Positions 6,229 to 11,587 of a DNA stretch of 11,587 nt are shown here, in pieces. Origin of the DNA: Planctomycetota bacterium. Its GTDB lineage: Bacteria > Planctomycetota > Phycisphaerae > Phycisphaerales > UBA1924. The notes beneath the pieces were generated by a model. It was not told the DNA's origin and searched no databases. It was given only the letters and a program-made list of their open reading frames with translations. Position 1 is the stretch's first letter. Each line of letters begins with the position of its first letter. The DNA lies in NCBI GenBank assembly GCA_017303565.1, contig JAFLCM010000032.1:1-11587 (forward strand), read 5' to 3'. The position numbers were made by a program, and so were the translations under genes.

Positions 6229-7636
6229 CACGCTGTCTGTTGAACAAGCGATGAAGGCCAGCCCCACGAGCGACCCGGTCCGCGTGCGCGGGTGGGTGCG
6301 GACGCGGCGGGACTCGAAGGCGGGGATCTCGTTCGTTGCGATCAACGACGGGTCGTGCTTCGACAACTTCCAGGTCGTGGCGCCGAGTTCGCTGGGGAAC
6401 TACGAGAAGGAGGTGCTGCACCTGACCACGGGCTGCTCGGTGGAGGCCGAGGGGGTGATCGTGGCGTCGCAGGGCGGGGGGCAGGCGGTGGAGATGCAGG
6501 CGTCGAGCCTGAGGGTGCTGGGGTGGGTGGAGGACCCCGATACGTACCCGGCGAGCGCGAAGCGGCACACGTTCGAGTACCTGCGCGAGGTGGCGCACCT
6601 GCGGGTGCGGACCAACACGTTCGGGGCGGTGGCGCGGGTGCGGAACTGCCTGGCGCAGGCGGTGCACCGTTTCTTCCACGAGAGGGGCTTCTTCTGGGTT
6701 CACACGCCGATCATCACGGCGAGCGACTGCGAGGGCGCGGGCGAGATGTTCCGCGTGTCGACGCTGGATTTGATGAACATCAAGAAGGACGCGAACAAGC
6801 CCGGGCACGCGGACTTTGCGGACGACTTCTTCGGCAAGGAGGCGTTCCTGACGGTGTCGGGGCAGTTGAACGTCGAGACGTACGCGTGCGCCCTGAGCAA
6901 GGTGTACACGTTCGGTCCGACGTTCCGCGCGGAGAACAGCAACACGGCGCGGCACCTGGCGGAGTTCTGGATGATCGAGCCGGAGATCGCCTTCGCGGAC
7001 CTGAACGACGACATGCAACTGGCCGAGGAGTTCGTGAAGTACACGCTGCGGGCCGTGCTGGCCGAGCGGGGGGACGACATGAAGTTCTTCGCCGAGCGGA
7101 TCGACAAGGAGGCGATCTCGCGGCTGGAGCACGTGGTGGAGTCGGGGTTCCAGCGGATCACGTACACCGACGCGGTGAAACTGCTGGAGGACGCGGCGGC
7201 GAAGGGAAAGAAGTGGGAGTACCCCGTGAAGTGGGGCGCGAACCTGCAGGCCGAGCACGAGCGGTTCATCACCGAGGAGGTGTTCAAGAAGCCGACGATC
7301 GTGACGGACTACCCGAAGGACATCAAGGCGTTCTACATGCGGATGAACGAGGACGGGAAGACCGTGCGCGCGATGGACGTGCTGGTGCCGGGGATCGGCG
7401 AACTCATCGGCGGCAGCCAGCGGGAGGAGCGGCTGGACCATCTCGATCGCCGGCTGGAAGAGATGAAGCTCGACAAGGCGGCGTACTGGTGGTACCGCGA
7501 CCTTCGGAAGTACGGCACGGTGCCGCACGCGGGGTTCGGGCTGGGCTTCGAGCGGCTGGTCCTGTTCGTGACGGGGATGGCGAACATCCGCGATGTGATC
7601 CCGTTCCCGCGGACGCCGAAGAACGCGGCGTTCTGA
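6224..7636 (+). CDS. asnS: asparagine--tRNA ligase
   Basis: This 470-residue cytoplasmic class II aminoacyl-tRNA synthetase charges tRNA-Asn with asparagine using ATP. The N-terminal OB-fold anticodon domain covers about residues 18-100 (VRVRGWVRTRRDSK and ISFVAINDGS). The catalytic domain has motif 1 around FFHERGFFWVHTPIIT (150-165), with SDCEGAGEMF after it. It also has AFLTVSGQLNVETYA, motif 2 FRAENSNTARHLAEFWMIEPE in two parts at about 234-254, and motif 3 GFGLGFERLVLFVTGMANIR near 437-456. It ends PFPRTP as AsnRS proteins do. AsnRS rather than AspRS is indicated by the GQLNVE and RAENSNTARHLAEF stretches. Length is normal. The ATG at 6224 has no Shine-Dalgarno match and lies inside a 15-nt periodic repeat. 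It stands alone, 287 nt after pntB. Presence of AsnRS implies direct Asn-tRNA formation. Confidence 0.96.
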   Translation: MRTLSVEQAMKASPTSDPVRVRGWVRTRRDSKAGISFVAINDGSCFDNFQVVAPSSLGNYEKEVLHLTTGCSVEAEGVIVASQGGGQAVEMQASSLRVLGWVEDPDTYPASAKRHTFEYLREVAHLRVRTNTFGAVARVRNCLAQAVHRFFHERGFFWVHTPIITASDCEGAGEMFRVSTLDLMNIKKDANKPGHADFADDFFGKEAFLTVSGQLNVETYACALSKVYTFGPTFRAENSNTARHLAEFWMIEPEIAFADLNDDMQLAEEFVKYTLRAVLAERGDDMKFFAERIDKEAISRLEHVVESGFQRITYTDAVKLLEDAAAKGKKWEYPVKWGANLQAEHERFITEEVFKKPTIVTDYPKDIKAFYMRMNEDGKTVRAMDVLVPGIGELIGGSQREERLDHLDRRLEEMKLDKAAYWWYRDLRKYGTVPHAGFGLGFERLVLFVTGMANIRDVIPFPRTPKNAAF

Positions 7637-7649
7637 GGGGGGGTTTACC

Positions 7650-7673
7650 GCGGAGGCGCGGAGGGCGCGGAGC
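7650..7673. repeat. GCGGAGG triplet direct repeat
   Basis: GCGGAGG occurs at 7650-7656 and 7658-7664, followed by GCGGAGC at 7667-7673. The copies lie 8 and 9 bases apart, just after the asnS stop and before an AG microsatellite. The pattern resembles the short heptamer-type intergenic repeats I have seen in planctomycete and other large bacterial genomes, but one copy cannot prove dispersal. Confidence 0.45.
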
Positions 7674-7679
7674 GGATTC

Positions 7680-7705
7680 AGAGAGAGAGAGAGAGAGAGA
7701 GAGAG
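7680..7705. repeat. (AG)13 dinucleotide microsatellite
   Basis: Thirteen uninterrupted AG units run from 7680 to 7705, followed by a degenerate purine-rich stretch to about 7732. It lies in the 144-nt gap between the convergent asnS and CoA-binding genes, so slippage there would not alter a protein. Long dinucleotide runs are uncommon in bacteria. No terminator hairpin is visible for either gene here. Confidence 0.9.
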
Positions 7706-7780
7706 GCAGACAGAAGAGGGAGCGAGAGAAGCGTGCTGGACGCGGTGGTCTGCTGGGCGTGCTGAGCGCGGACGCGAGCC

Positions 7781-8209
7781 TCAGTGGTCGGCGAAGCCGA
7801 GGACGACGAGGATGCAGGCGTCGCCGGCGATGACGCTGAGACCGAGAGAGCGGGCGAGTTCGACGGCCTCGGGGCTTTCCGCGCCGGGCTGCATCCAAAG
7901 GCGGGTGATGCCCGCGGCGTGGGCGTCTTTGACCACTTGCAGCGTGACGGCGGGCGGGGTGATGATCGAGACGCCGTGGACGCGGGTGGGGAGTGAGGCG
8001 AGGTTCTTGAAAGCGGGGAGGCCCTCGATTTCGGCGGCGGCGGGGTTGACGGGGAACACGGATCGACAGGCCTGGATGTAGCAGCGGAGGACCTTGTTGC
8101 CGTACTTGGAGCGGTCGCGCGAGGCACCGACGACGGCGTGGGGGGAGCCGTTCAGGAAGTCGTCGATGCGGGATTGGAGGGGGAGTTGCATGGGTCTTCC
8201 GCTTGTCAT
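7781..8209 (-). CDS. CoA-binding domain protein (YccU-like)
   Basis: This 142-residue protein is a single Rossmann-type CoA-binding domain, as found in YccU-like proteins and the N-terminus of ADP-forming acyl-CoA synthetases. Visible features are the nucleotide loop VVGASRDRSKYGNKV (about 26-40), VFPVNP (51-56), the strand GVSIITPP (79-86), and RLWMQPGAES (103-112). It ends near GDACILVV. It lacks the other synthetase domains, so a binding or regulatory role is likelier than catalysis; the family's function is not well defined. I chose ATG 8209, preceded by GGAGGG with a 4-nt spacer. ATG 8191, six codons in, is possible with a weaker GGAAG site. It is divergent from the flavin reductase gene and convergent with asnS, and no operon partner is evident. 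Confidence 0.88.
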   Translation of the reverse strand: MTSGRPMQLPLQSRIDDFLNGSPHAVVGASRDRSKYGNKVLRCYIQACRSVFPVNPAAAEIEGLPAFKNLASLPTRVHGVSIITPPAVTLQVVKDAHAAGITRLWMQPGAESPEAVELARSLGLSVIAGDACILVVLGFADH

Positions 8210-8297
8210 CCTGCCCTCCGATGCCGGCTGCGGCGGCGGACTCGTCCTGACCGGGCGACCGAACGGACATGTCCGGCGACCGCGGGGAGGCCATTCC

Positions 8298-8303
8298 TAC
8301 AGT
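8298..8303 (+). promoter_or_regulatory. candidate -10 box (TACAGT) for the flavin reductase gene
   Basis: TACAGT in ATTCCTACAGT (8293-8303) shares ATTCCTACA with the asnS upstream region. Transcription would begin near 8310, just before an AAAGGA ribosome site (8313-8318) and ATG 8329. The short leader makes this placement reasonable. No good -35 element is seen. Confidence 0.38.
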
Positions 8304-8328
8304 CCCGCGCCGAAAGGATATGGAGACC

Positions 8329-9528
8329 ATGAACAGACGTGACTTCGTTCAGTCCGTGATCGCGGCCGGCGTTGGCGTGGCCGCGGCGGCCAACCGGGGG
8401 CACGGGCAGGCGCCCCGGGCTGACAACCAGAGCGTGAAACCGAACCTCTTCACGCCCCTGAAACTGCGGGGAGTCACGCTGCGCAATCGGATCGCGATGT
8501 CGCCGATGTGCCAGTACGCGAGTCGGGACGGCTTCGCGAACGAATGGCATCTCGCGCATCACGCGGCCCGCGCGGTGGGAGGGGCCGGGCTGTTGATGGC
8601 GGAGGCGACGGGCGTGGAGCCGGGAGGACGCATCACGCCCAACTGTCTCGGCATCTGGAAGGACGAGCACGTTCCCGCTCTGCGCCGTGTGACGGATTTC
8701 GTGCGCGAACACGGCTCGGTGCCCGGCATCCAGCTGGCCCATGCCGGCGTCAAATCCTCGCGGTACGGTCCGCTCCACTCCACGCCGAACGCGTTCGTGC
8801 CGCTCGACGAGGGCGGCTGGATGCCGGTCGGTCCGACGGCGAAGCGGTTTGATCGAGATGGTCCGGTCCCTCGCGCGCTGACGGTCGACGAGATTCACGC
8901 CGTCACCGGGTCCTTCGCCGCGGCGGCGGAGCGGTCGATCGCCGCGGGGTTCGGCGTGATCGAACTCCACTTTGCGCACGGGTACCTCGGACACAGCTTC
9001 CTGTCGCCGCTCATGAACGAACGCACGGACGACTACGGCGGCGCGTTCGACAACCGGGTGCGGTTCATGCTCGAGACGGTTCGCGCCGTGCGGCGGACGC
9101 TGCCCGAGGACGTCCCGCTGTTCGTGCGGCTGTCGTGCACCGACTGGGTCGAGGGCGGGTGGAGCCTTGACGACTCGGTGAACGCGTCGCGTCTGCTCGC
9201 GAAGGAAGGCGTGGACCTCATCGACTGCTCCACCGGCGGAGCGACACGGGAGGCCAAGATTCCGGTCGCACCGGACTACCAAGTCCCGTTCGCTGAGCGG
9301 ATCCGACGCGACGCCGGGATCCCGACGGGCGCTGTGGGGCTCATCACCACGCCCGCGCAGGCCGACGCGATCATCACCGAAGGCCGTGCGGACCTGGTCC
9401 TGCTGGGCCGCCAACTGCTGCGTGAGCCGCACTGGGCGCACCGCGCTTGGGTGGAGTTGAAGTCCGACACCACGCCGCCGATCGCAAAGGAGTACGCGTG
9501 GGCGCTCGCCGAGACACGCCGGAGGTGA
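8329..9528 (+). CDS. old yellow enzyme family NADH:flavin oxidoreductase with Tat signal
   Basis: This 399-residue protein is an FMN-dependent ene-reductase of the YqjM-like OYE class, which reduces activated C=C bonds with NAD(P)H. Family features are LFTPLKLRGVTLRNRI (40-55), SPMCQYAS with Cys61 and Tyr63 as in YqjM, and IQLAHAG. The His pair lies in HFAHGYL (His214, His217, Tyr219). Others are SPLMNERTDDYGG, DLIDCSTGG, GAVGLIT and GRQLLREP. The N-terminus MNRRDFVQ followed by SVIAAGVGVAAAA is a twin-arginine signal, ending about residue 28, so export of the folded flavoprotein is predicted. Most OYE proteins are cytoplasmic. I chose ATG 8329 because AAAGGA lies ten bases upstream and it puts the RR motif at residues 3-4; ATG 8320 is an alternative. 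The C-terminal Arg (RGW) of YqjM seems absent, and HAGRK reads HAGVK. Substrate is unknown. Confidence 0.92.
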   Translation: MNRRDFVQSVIAAGVGVAAAANRGHGQAPRADNQSVKPNLFTPLKLRGVTLRNRIAMSPMCQYASRDGFANEWHLAHHAARAVGGAGLLMAEATGVEPGGRITPNCLGIWKDEHVPALRRVTDFVREHGSVPGIQLAHAGVKSSRYGPLHSTPNAFVPLDEGGWMPVGPTAKRFDRDGPVPRALTVDEIHAVTGSFAAAAERSIAAGFGVIELHFAHGYLGHSFLSPLMNERTDDYGGAFDNRVRFMLETVRAVRRTLPEDVPLFVRLSCTDWVEGGWSLDDSVNASRLLAKEGVDLIDCSTGGATREAKIPVAPDYQVPFAERIRRDAGIPTGAVGLITTPAQADAIITEGRADLVLLGRQLLREPHWAHRAWVELKSDTTPPIAKEYAWALAETRRR

Positions 9529-9545
9529 CGGCCCGCGAGTGAAGT

Positions 9546-9570
9546 GGGCACCCCGCATCCACTGGGGCCC
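9546..9570 (+). terminator. possible terminator hairpin after the flavin reductase gene
   Basis: GGGC-A-CCC (9546-9553) can pair with GGG-GCCC (9564-9570), a 7-bp stem with one bulged A, 17 bases beyond the stop. No T run follows, so the terminator role is uncertain. Confidence 0.3.
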
Positions 9571-9627
9571 AAGCCAGCGTCCGCATCGCCGTGATTACCG
9601 CCGTCGGATGGATGTGGTCGAGGTACG

Positions 9628-9834
9628 TCAGCCCGGCAACGCTAATGGTTCGAGCCCATCTTCCTCTCTTTCTGCCGGGAGCGAGATGTCGCCCGACTCG
9701 CCCATGCGGCGGGCATCCTCGCGCCGGCGGCGGATGCCTTCCGCGAGGATCTGGGCGATGGCGTGCAGCCGCTTGGTCGGGGTCAGCAGCGCGAGGTCAT
9801 CGCGCTCGGCCCCCTCGTCGAGGTCGATGGTCAT
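9628..9834 (-). CDS. small hypothetical protein
   Basis: I do not recognise this 68-residue ORF with certainty. It is acidic at the start (TIDLDEGAERDD). An amphipathic, basic helix follows (KRLHAIAQILAEGIRRRRED, about residues 21-40), and it ends in a Glu/Leu/Pro-rich tail. The first 50 or so codons almost all end in G or C, as real genes here do, while the last 15 are mixed. The layout, LTP then an R/K-rich helix with AxILAxGI, resembles short planctomycete proteins often seen near recombinase genes, but that is from memory and weak. No Shine-Dalgarno sequence precedes the ATG. It is flanked by plus-strand genes on both sides. It could be a small gene, a remnant of a longer one, or chance. 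Confidence 0.45.
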   Translation of the reverse strand: MTIDLDEGAERDDLALLTPTKRLHAIAQILAEGIRRRREDARRMGESGDISLPAEREEDGLEPLALPG

Positions 9835-9986
9835 GCGTGCATCCGTGCGCGAGCCCGGTGGGGCCGGCGATGGTCAGTTGTGCCCGCCCGCCAAGCGGTG
9901 GGGCGTTAACCACCATCTACGCAAACGGTTCGGATTGTGGCGAAAGGGGCGGATCAGAAGCGGGCGTCAAACAGGTGTGAGAGTCG

Positions 9987-9992
9987 TATACT
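9987..9992 (+). promoter_or_regulatory. candidate -10 box (TATACT) for the PLP enzyme gene
   Basis: TATACT in GTCGTATACTCG is the best -10 match in the window, 18 bases before ATG 10011. The start site would be near 9999, leaving a very short leader that still includes GAGGA (9999-10003). No convincing -35 element is present at 17 bases. Confidence 0.42.
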
Positions 9993-10010
9993 CGTCTCGA
10001 GGACCGTGCA

Positions 10011-11147
10011 ATGAACCAGTCAGATTCGAACTCGAAAGACCTCGACGTCTCCCCCGCCACATGGCTGATATCAGCGGGACGGCCGTCCGACCCCGGCGCG
10101 CCGCTGAACTCGCCGCTCGTACCTGCCTCGAACTTCGTGCTCGGATCGAGCCGCGCTTATGCCCGCGACGACGCCACGCCAGCCTGGGAGGCATTCGAGA
10201 CGGTTGTCGGTGGCCTCGAAGGCGGCACGGCGGTGAGTTTTGCGTCCGGCATGGCCGCCGCCGCGGCGCTCTTCGGAACACTGCGAGTGGGCGCGACTGT
10301 CATTTTCCCGACCGACTGCTACGCCGGCGTGGTTGGCCTCATGAAGGAAGGGGTGGGCAAGAGAGGCTGGAACTGCGTCCGGCTCCCCGCGGTGGACACG
10401 GAGGCGTGGCTCACGCACGCCAAGACTGCCGACATGATCTGGCTGGAATCGCCGACCAACCCGTTGCTCGACATCGCCGACCTGCCGCGCATCTGCAAGG
10501 CCCCGCGCAAGGCTGGTTCGCTTCTGGTCGTGGACAACACCATCGCGACGCCCCTGAATCAACGCCCGCTCGCCTTTGGAGCGGACGCAGTGATGCACTC
10601 CGCAACGAAGTACATGGGAGGTCACTCGGACCTCCTTGCGGGTGTTGCCGTGGCTCGCGATCCCGCGCTGGCGAGGGAGATGCGGATGGCACGCGAGTTG
10701 TCCGGAGGGACGCCCGGAACGCTTGAGGTGTTTCTCGCGCTCCGTGGCCTTCGCACAATGGCCCTGCGCGTCGCGGCGAGCCAAGCGAACGCGATGGCGA
10801 TCGCATCGAGGTTGACCGAGCACCCTCTCGTGCATTCCGTCCGCTACCCGGGCTTGCCTGCACATCCCGGGCACAAGATCGCTTCGACGTTCATGCGCGG
10901 ATTTGGCGGGGTGGTGACGTTCGAGGTCGAGGGTGACGCCGCTCGGGCTGACGCCGTGTGCCGGTCCCTCAAGATCGTCCGTCACGCGACAAGCCTGGGT
11001 GCGGTGGAGTCCACGATTGAACGGCGCGCCGCAGTGCCCGGGCAGGAGCACCTTCCCCCCGGTTTGCTGAGAATGAGCGTCGGGTGCGAGGAAGTCGAAG
11101 ACCTTTGGCGCGATTTGATCCAGGCAATGGACCACCTGCGTGGTTGA
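10011..11147 (+). CDS. PLP-dependent trans-sulfuration enzyme (cystathionine gamma-synthase/lyase family)
   Basis: This 378-residue cytoplasmic enzyme belongs to the Cys/Met metabolism PLP family, which makes or cleaves C-S bonds in cystathionine, homocysteine, cysteine or methionine. The PLP-binding Lys is about residue 200 in HSATKYMGGHSD. The cofactor-contacting Asp is in VVDNTIATP (Asp175). The stacking Tyr is in DCYAG (Tyr104). The phosphate-contacting Tyr-x-Arg from the neighbouring subunit fits RAYARD (about 48-53). ESPTNPLLDI (145-154) and a late carboxylate-binding Arg in LRMSVGCEE are also typical. Length is normal. ATG 10011 follows GAGGA by seven bases. Sequence alone does not separate gamma-synthase, gamma-lyase, beta-lyase or methionine gamma-lyase, so I give no symbol. 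It appears to be a single-gene unit with its own promoter and terminator. Confidence 0.92.
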   Translation: MNQSDSNSKDLDVSPATWLISAGRPSDPGAPLNSPLVPASNFVLGSSRAYARDDATPAWEAFETVVGGLEGGTAVSFASGMAAAAALFGTLRVGATVIFPTDCYAGVVGLMKEGVGKRGWNCVRLPAVDTEAWLTHAKTADMIWLESPTNPLLDIADLPRICKAPRKAGSLLVVDNTIATPLNQRPLAFGADAVMHSATKYMGGHSDLLAGVAVARDPALAREMRMARELSGGTPGTLEVFLALRGLRTMALRVAASQANAMAIASRLTEHPLVHSVRYPGLPAHPGHKIASTFMRGFGGVVTFEVEGDAARADAVCRSLKIVRHATSLGAVESTIERRAAVPGQEHLPPGLLRMSVGCEEVEDLWRDLIQAMDHLRG

Positions 11148-11173
11148 GCGCCCACTCCGCGGGCTCTCTTTTT
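11146..11173 (+). terminator. intrinsic terminator of the PLP enzyme gene
   Basis: GAG-C-GCCC (11146-11153) pairs with GGGC-T-CTC (11161-11168), one mismatch inside, across a 7-nt loop, followed at once by five T residues (11169-11173). The stem begins inside the stop codon (11145-11147). This is the clearest plus-strand intrinsic terminator in the window. Confidence 0.75.
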
Positions 11174-11211
11174 CGGAACCGTTCCGATCCCTGCCCACCC
11201 CTGATCGGAAC
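11174..11211. repeat. inverted repeat with a competing upstream arm
   Basis: GTTCCGATC (11181-11189) pairs perfectly with GATCGGAAC (11203-11211) across 13 bases. The same central arm can also pair with CGGAA at 11174-11178 as a tight 5-bp hairpin. The two structures are mutually exclusive. It lies directly behind the terminator of the PLP enzyme gene. Confidence 0.5.
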
Positions 11212-11431
11212 CCCGCGTCAAATCGGCGGGGGCGCGAACCGAGAGCGTCAGAGAGTTCGAGAGTTTGGACCGAGAGGGCGACGCGAACCCCGGGGGTTGC
11301 GGTCGGCGGCCCGATGGACCCGCCCGAACAGAGAGCGCGGCCGCCAACCCCGCCTCGCGTTTGACCCCGGAATCTCCGACGTTTCCGCGACCCCGCCCGA
11401 ACGCCGGAGACCGGCCGGGCCGTAAAGCAAA
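11212..11431. other. non-coding stretch
   Basis: I see no gene. Open frames on both strands have low-complexity Arg/Pro/Gly-rich translations and no ribosome sites. A purine-rich part with several GAGAG runs spans about 11239-11280. Confidence 0.5.
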
Positions 11432-11455
11432 ACCGGCCCGCTTTCGCGGGCCGGT
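11422..11455 (-). terminator. intrinsic terminator for a minus-strand gene entering from the right
   Basis: ACCGGCCCGC (11432-11441) pairs perfectly with GCGGGCCGGT (11446-11455) with a 4-nt loop. On the minus strand the stem is followed by TTTGCTTTA (11431 downwards), a good U-rich tract once the last stem base is included. It therefore points to a convergent gene whose body lies beyond 11455, mostly outside the window. A minus-strand frame entering at 11587 stops at 11555-11557 after ten codons (TPLAALKTRF) and could be that gene's end, but ten codons are too few to call it. Confidence 0.7.
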
Positions 11456-11587
11456 CTTAAACTCCCTGTACAAGACCGTTTCGGAGGGTTGGCGGACCAC
11501 TCTCGGGGTGGCCCGATGGGTGTGCGATCGACACGGGGCGTTCACGGGGACGAGCTAAAACCGCGTTTTCAGGGCCGCCAGCGGGGT

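Noticed and set aside
6292..7833. A 513-codon plus-strand frame overlapping asnS
   Set aside because: Low-complexity Gly/Arg/Ala translation in another frame of a firmly identified asnS. Its end runs through the AG repeat as a Glu-Arg run, which reflects the repeat rather than a protein.
8206..9558. A 450-codon minus-strand frame
   Set aside because: Antisense shadow of the flavin reductase gene; Arg/His/Pro-rich with no recognisable domain.
10071..11198. A 375-codon minus-strand frame
   Set aside because: Antisense shadow of the PLP enzyme gene, which has all expected family motifs on the plus strand.
11460..11587. A minus-strand open frame ending in TAA at 11457-11459, next to the hairpin
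   Set aside because: The position beside the terminator is attractive, but the roughly 42 visible residues look random and Pro/Arg/Gly-rich. The competing ten-codon frame ending at 11555 is equally unproven, so I call neither a gene.

Overview
The window reads as a high-GC bacterial chromosome segment. The mix of genes fits Planctomycetota, probably Phycisphaerae-like: a three-gene proton-translocating transhydrogenase, a ferredoxin oxidoreductase operon ending in a GltD-like Fe-S flavoprotein, GTG/TTG starts, and -10 boxes without a clear -35. This placement is inference from gene style only. I see no phage genes, transposases, CRISPR array, rRNA or tRNA.

Layout. (1) 1-361 is non-coding, with small inverted and direct repeats. 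(2) 362-2423, minus strand, is what is left of a 2-oxoacid (pyruvate-type) ferredoxin oxidoreductase operon. The first ORF joins the start of the gamma subunit directly to the end of the beta subunit, with no alpha subunit between. The second is a GltD-like NAD(P)H/Fe-S oxidoreductase that lacks its first FAD-binding half and carries a 1-nt frameshift and an in-frame TGA just before its cysteine-rich tail. (3) 2424-2841 is a divergent promoter region. (4) 2842-5936, plus strand, is pntAA-pntAB-pntB, with a 1-nt frameshift in pntB exactly at the boundary between the membrane and NADP-binding domains. (5) 6224-7636 is asnS, preceded by an unusual 15-nt periodic leader. (6) A CoA-binding protein (minus) and a Tat-signal old-yellow-enzyme homologue (plus) are divergent from 8209/8329. 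(7) A small minus-strand ORF lies at 9628-9834. (8) 10011-11147 is a PLP-dependent Cys/Met metabolism enzyme with a terminator overlapping its stop. (9) 11174-11587 is non-coding, with a strong hairpin oriented as a terminator for a gene entering from the right on the minus strand.

How it fits together. The two redox modules both handle low-potential electrons and pyridine nucleotides. The oxidoreductase locus would pass electrons from 2-oxoacid oxidation to ferredoxin and, through the GltD-like partner, to or from NAD(P)H. The transhydrogenase balances NADH and NADPH using the proton gradient. The remaining genes look like independent single-gene units.

Caution. There are two single-base indels in short C/G runs (near 1519-1522 and 5381-5384) and two in-frame deletions at short repeated motifs (near 1216-1235 and 2050-2072). 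All could be assembly or read errors as easily as real lesions. The most interesting candidate signals are the in-frame TGA with a SECIS-like hairpin, the phased repeats at the asnS start, and the predicted exported flavin reductase. I did not find convincing evidence of a wholly new multi-gene system.
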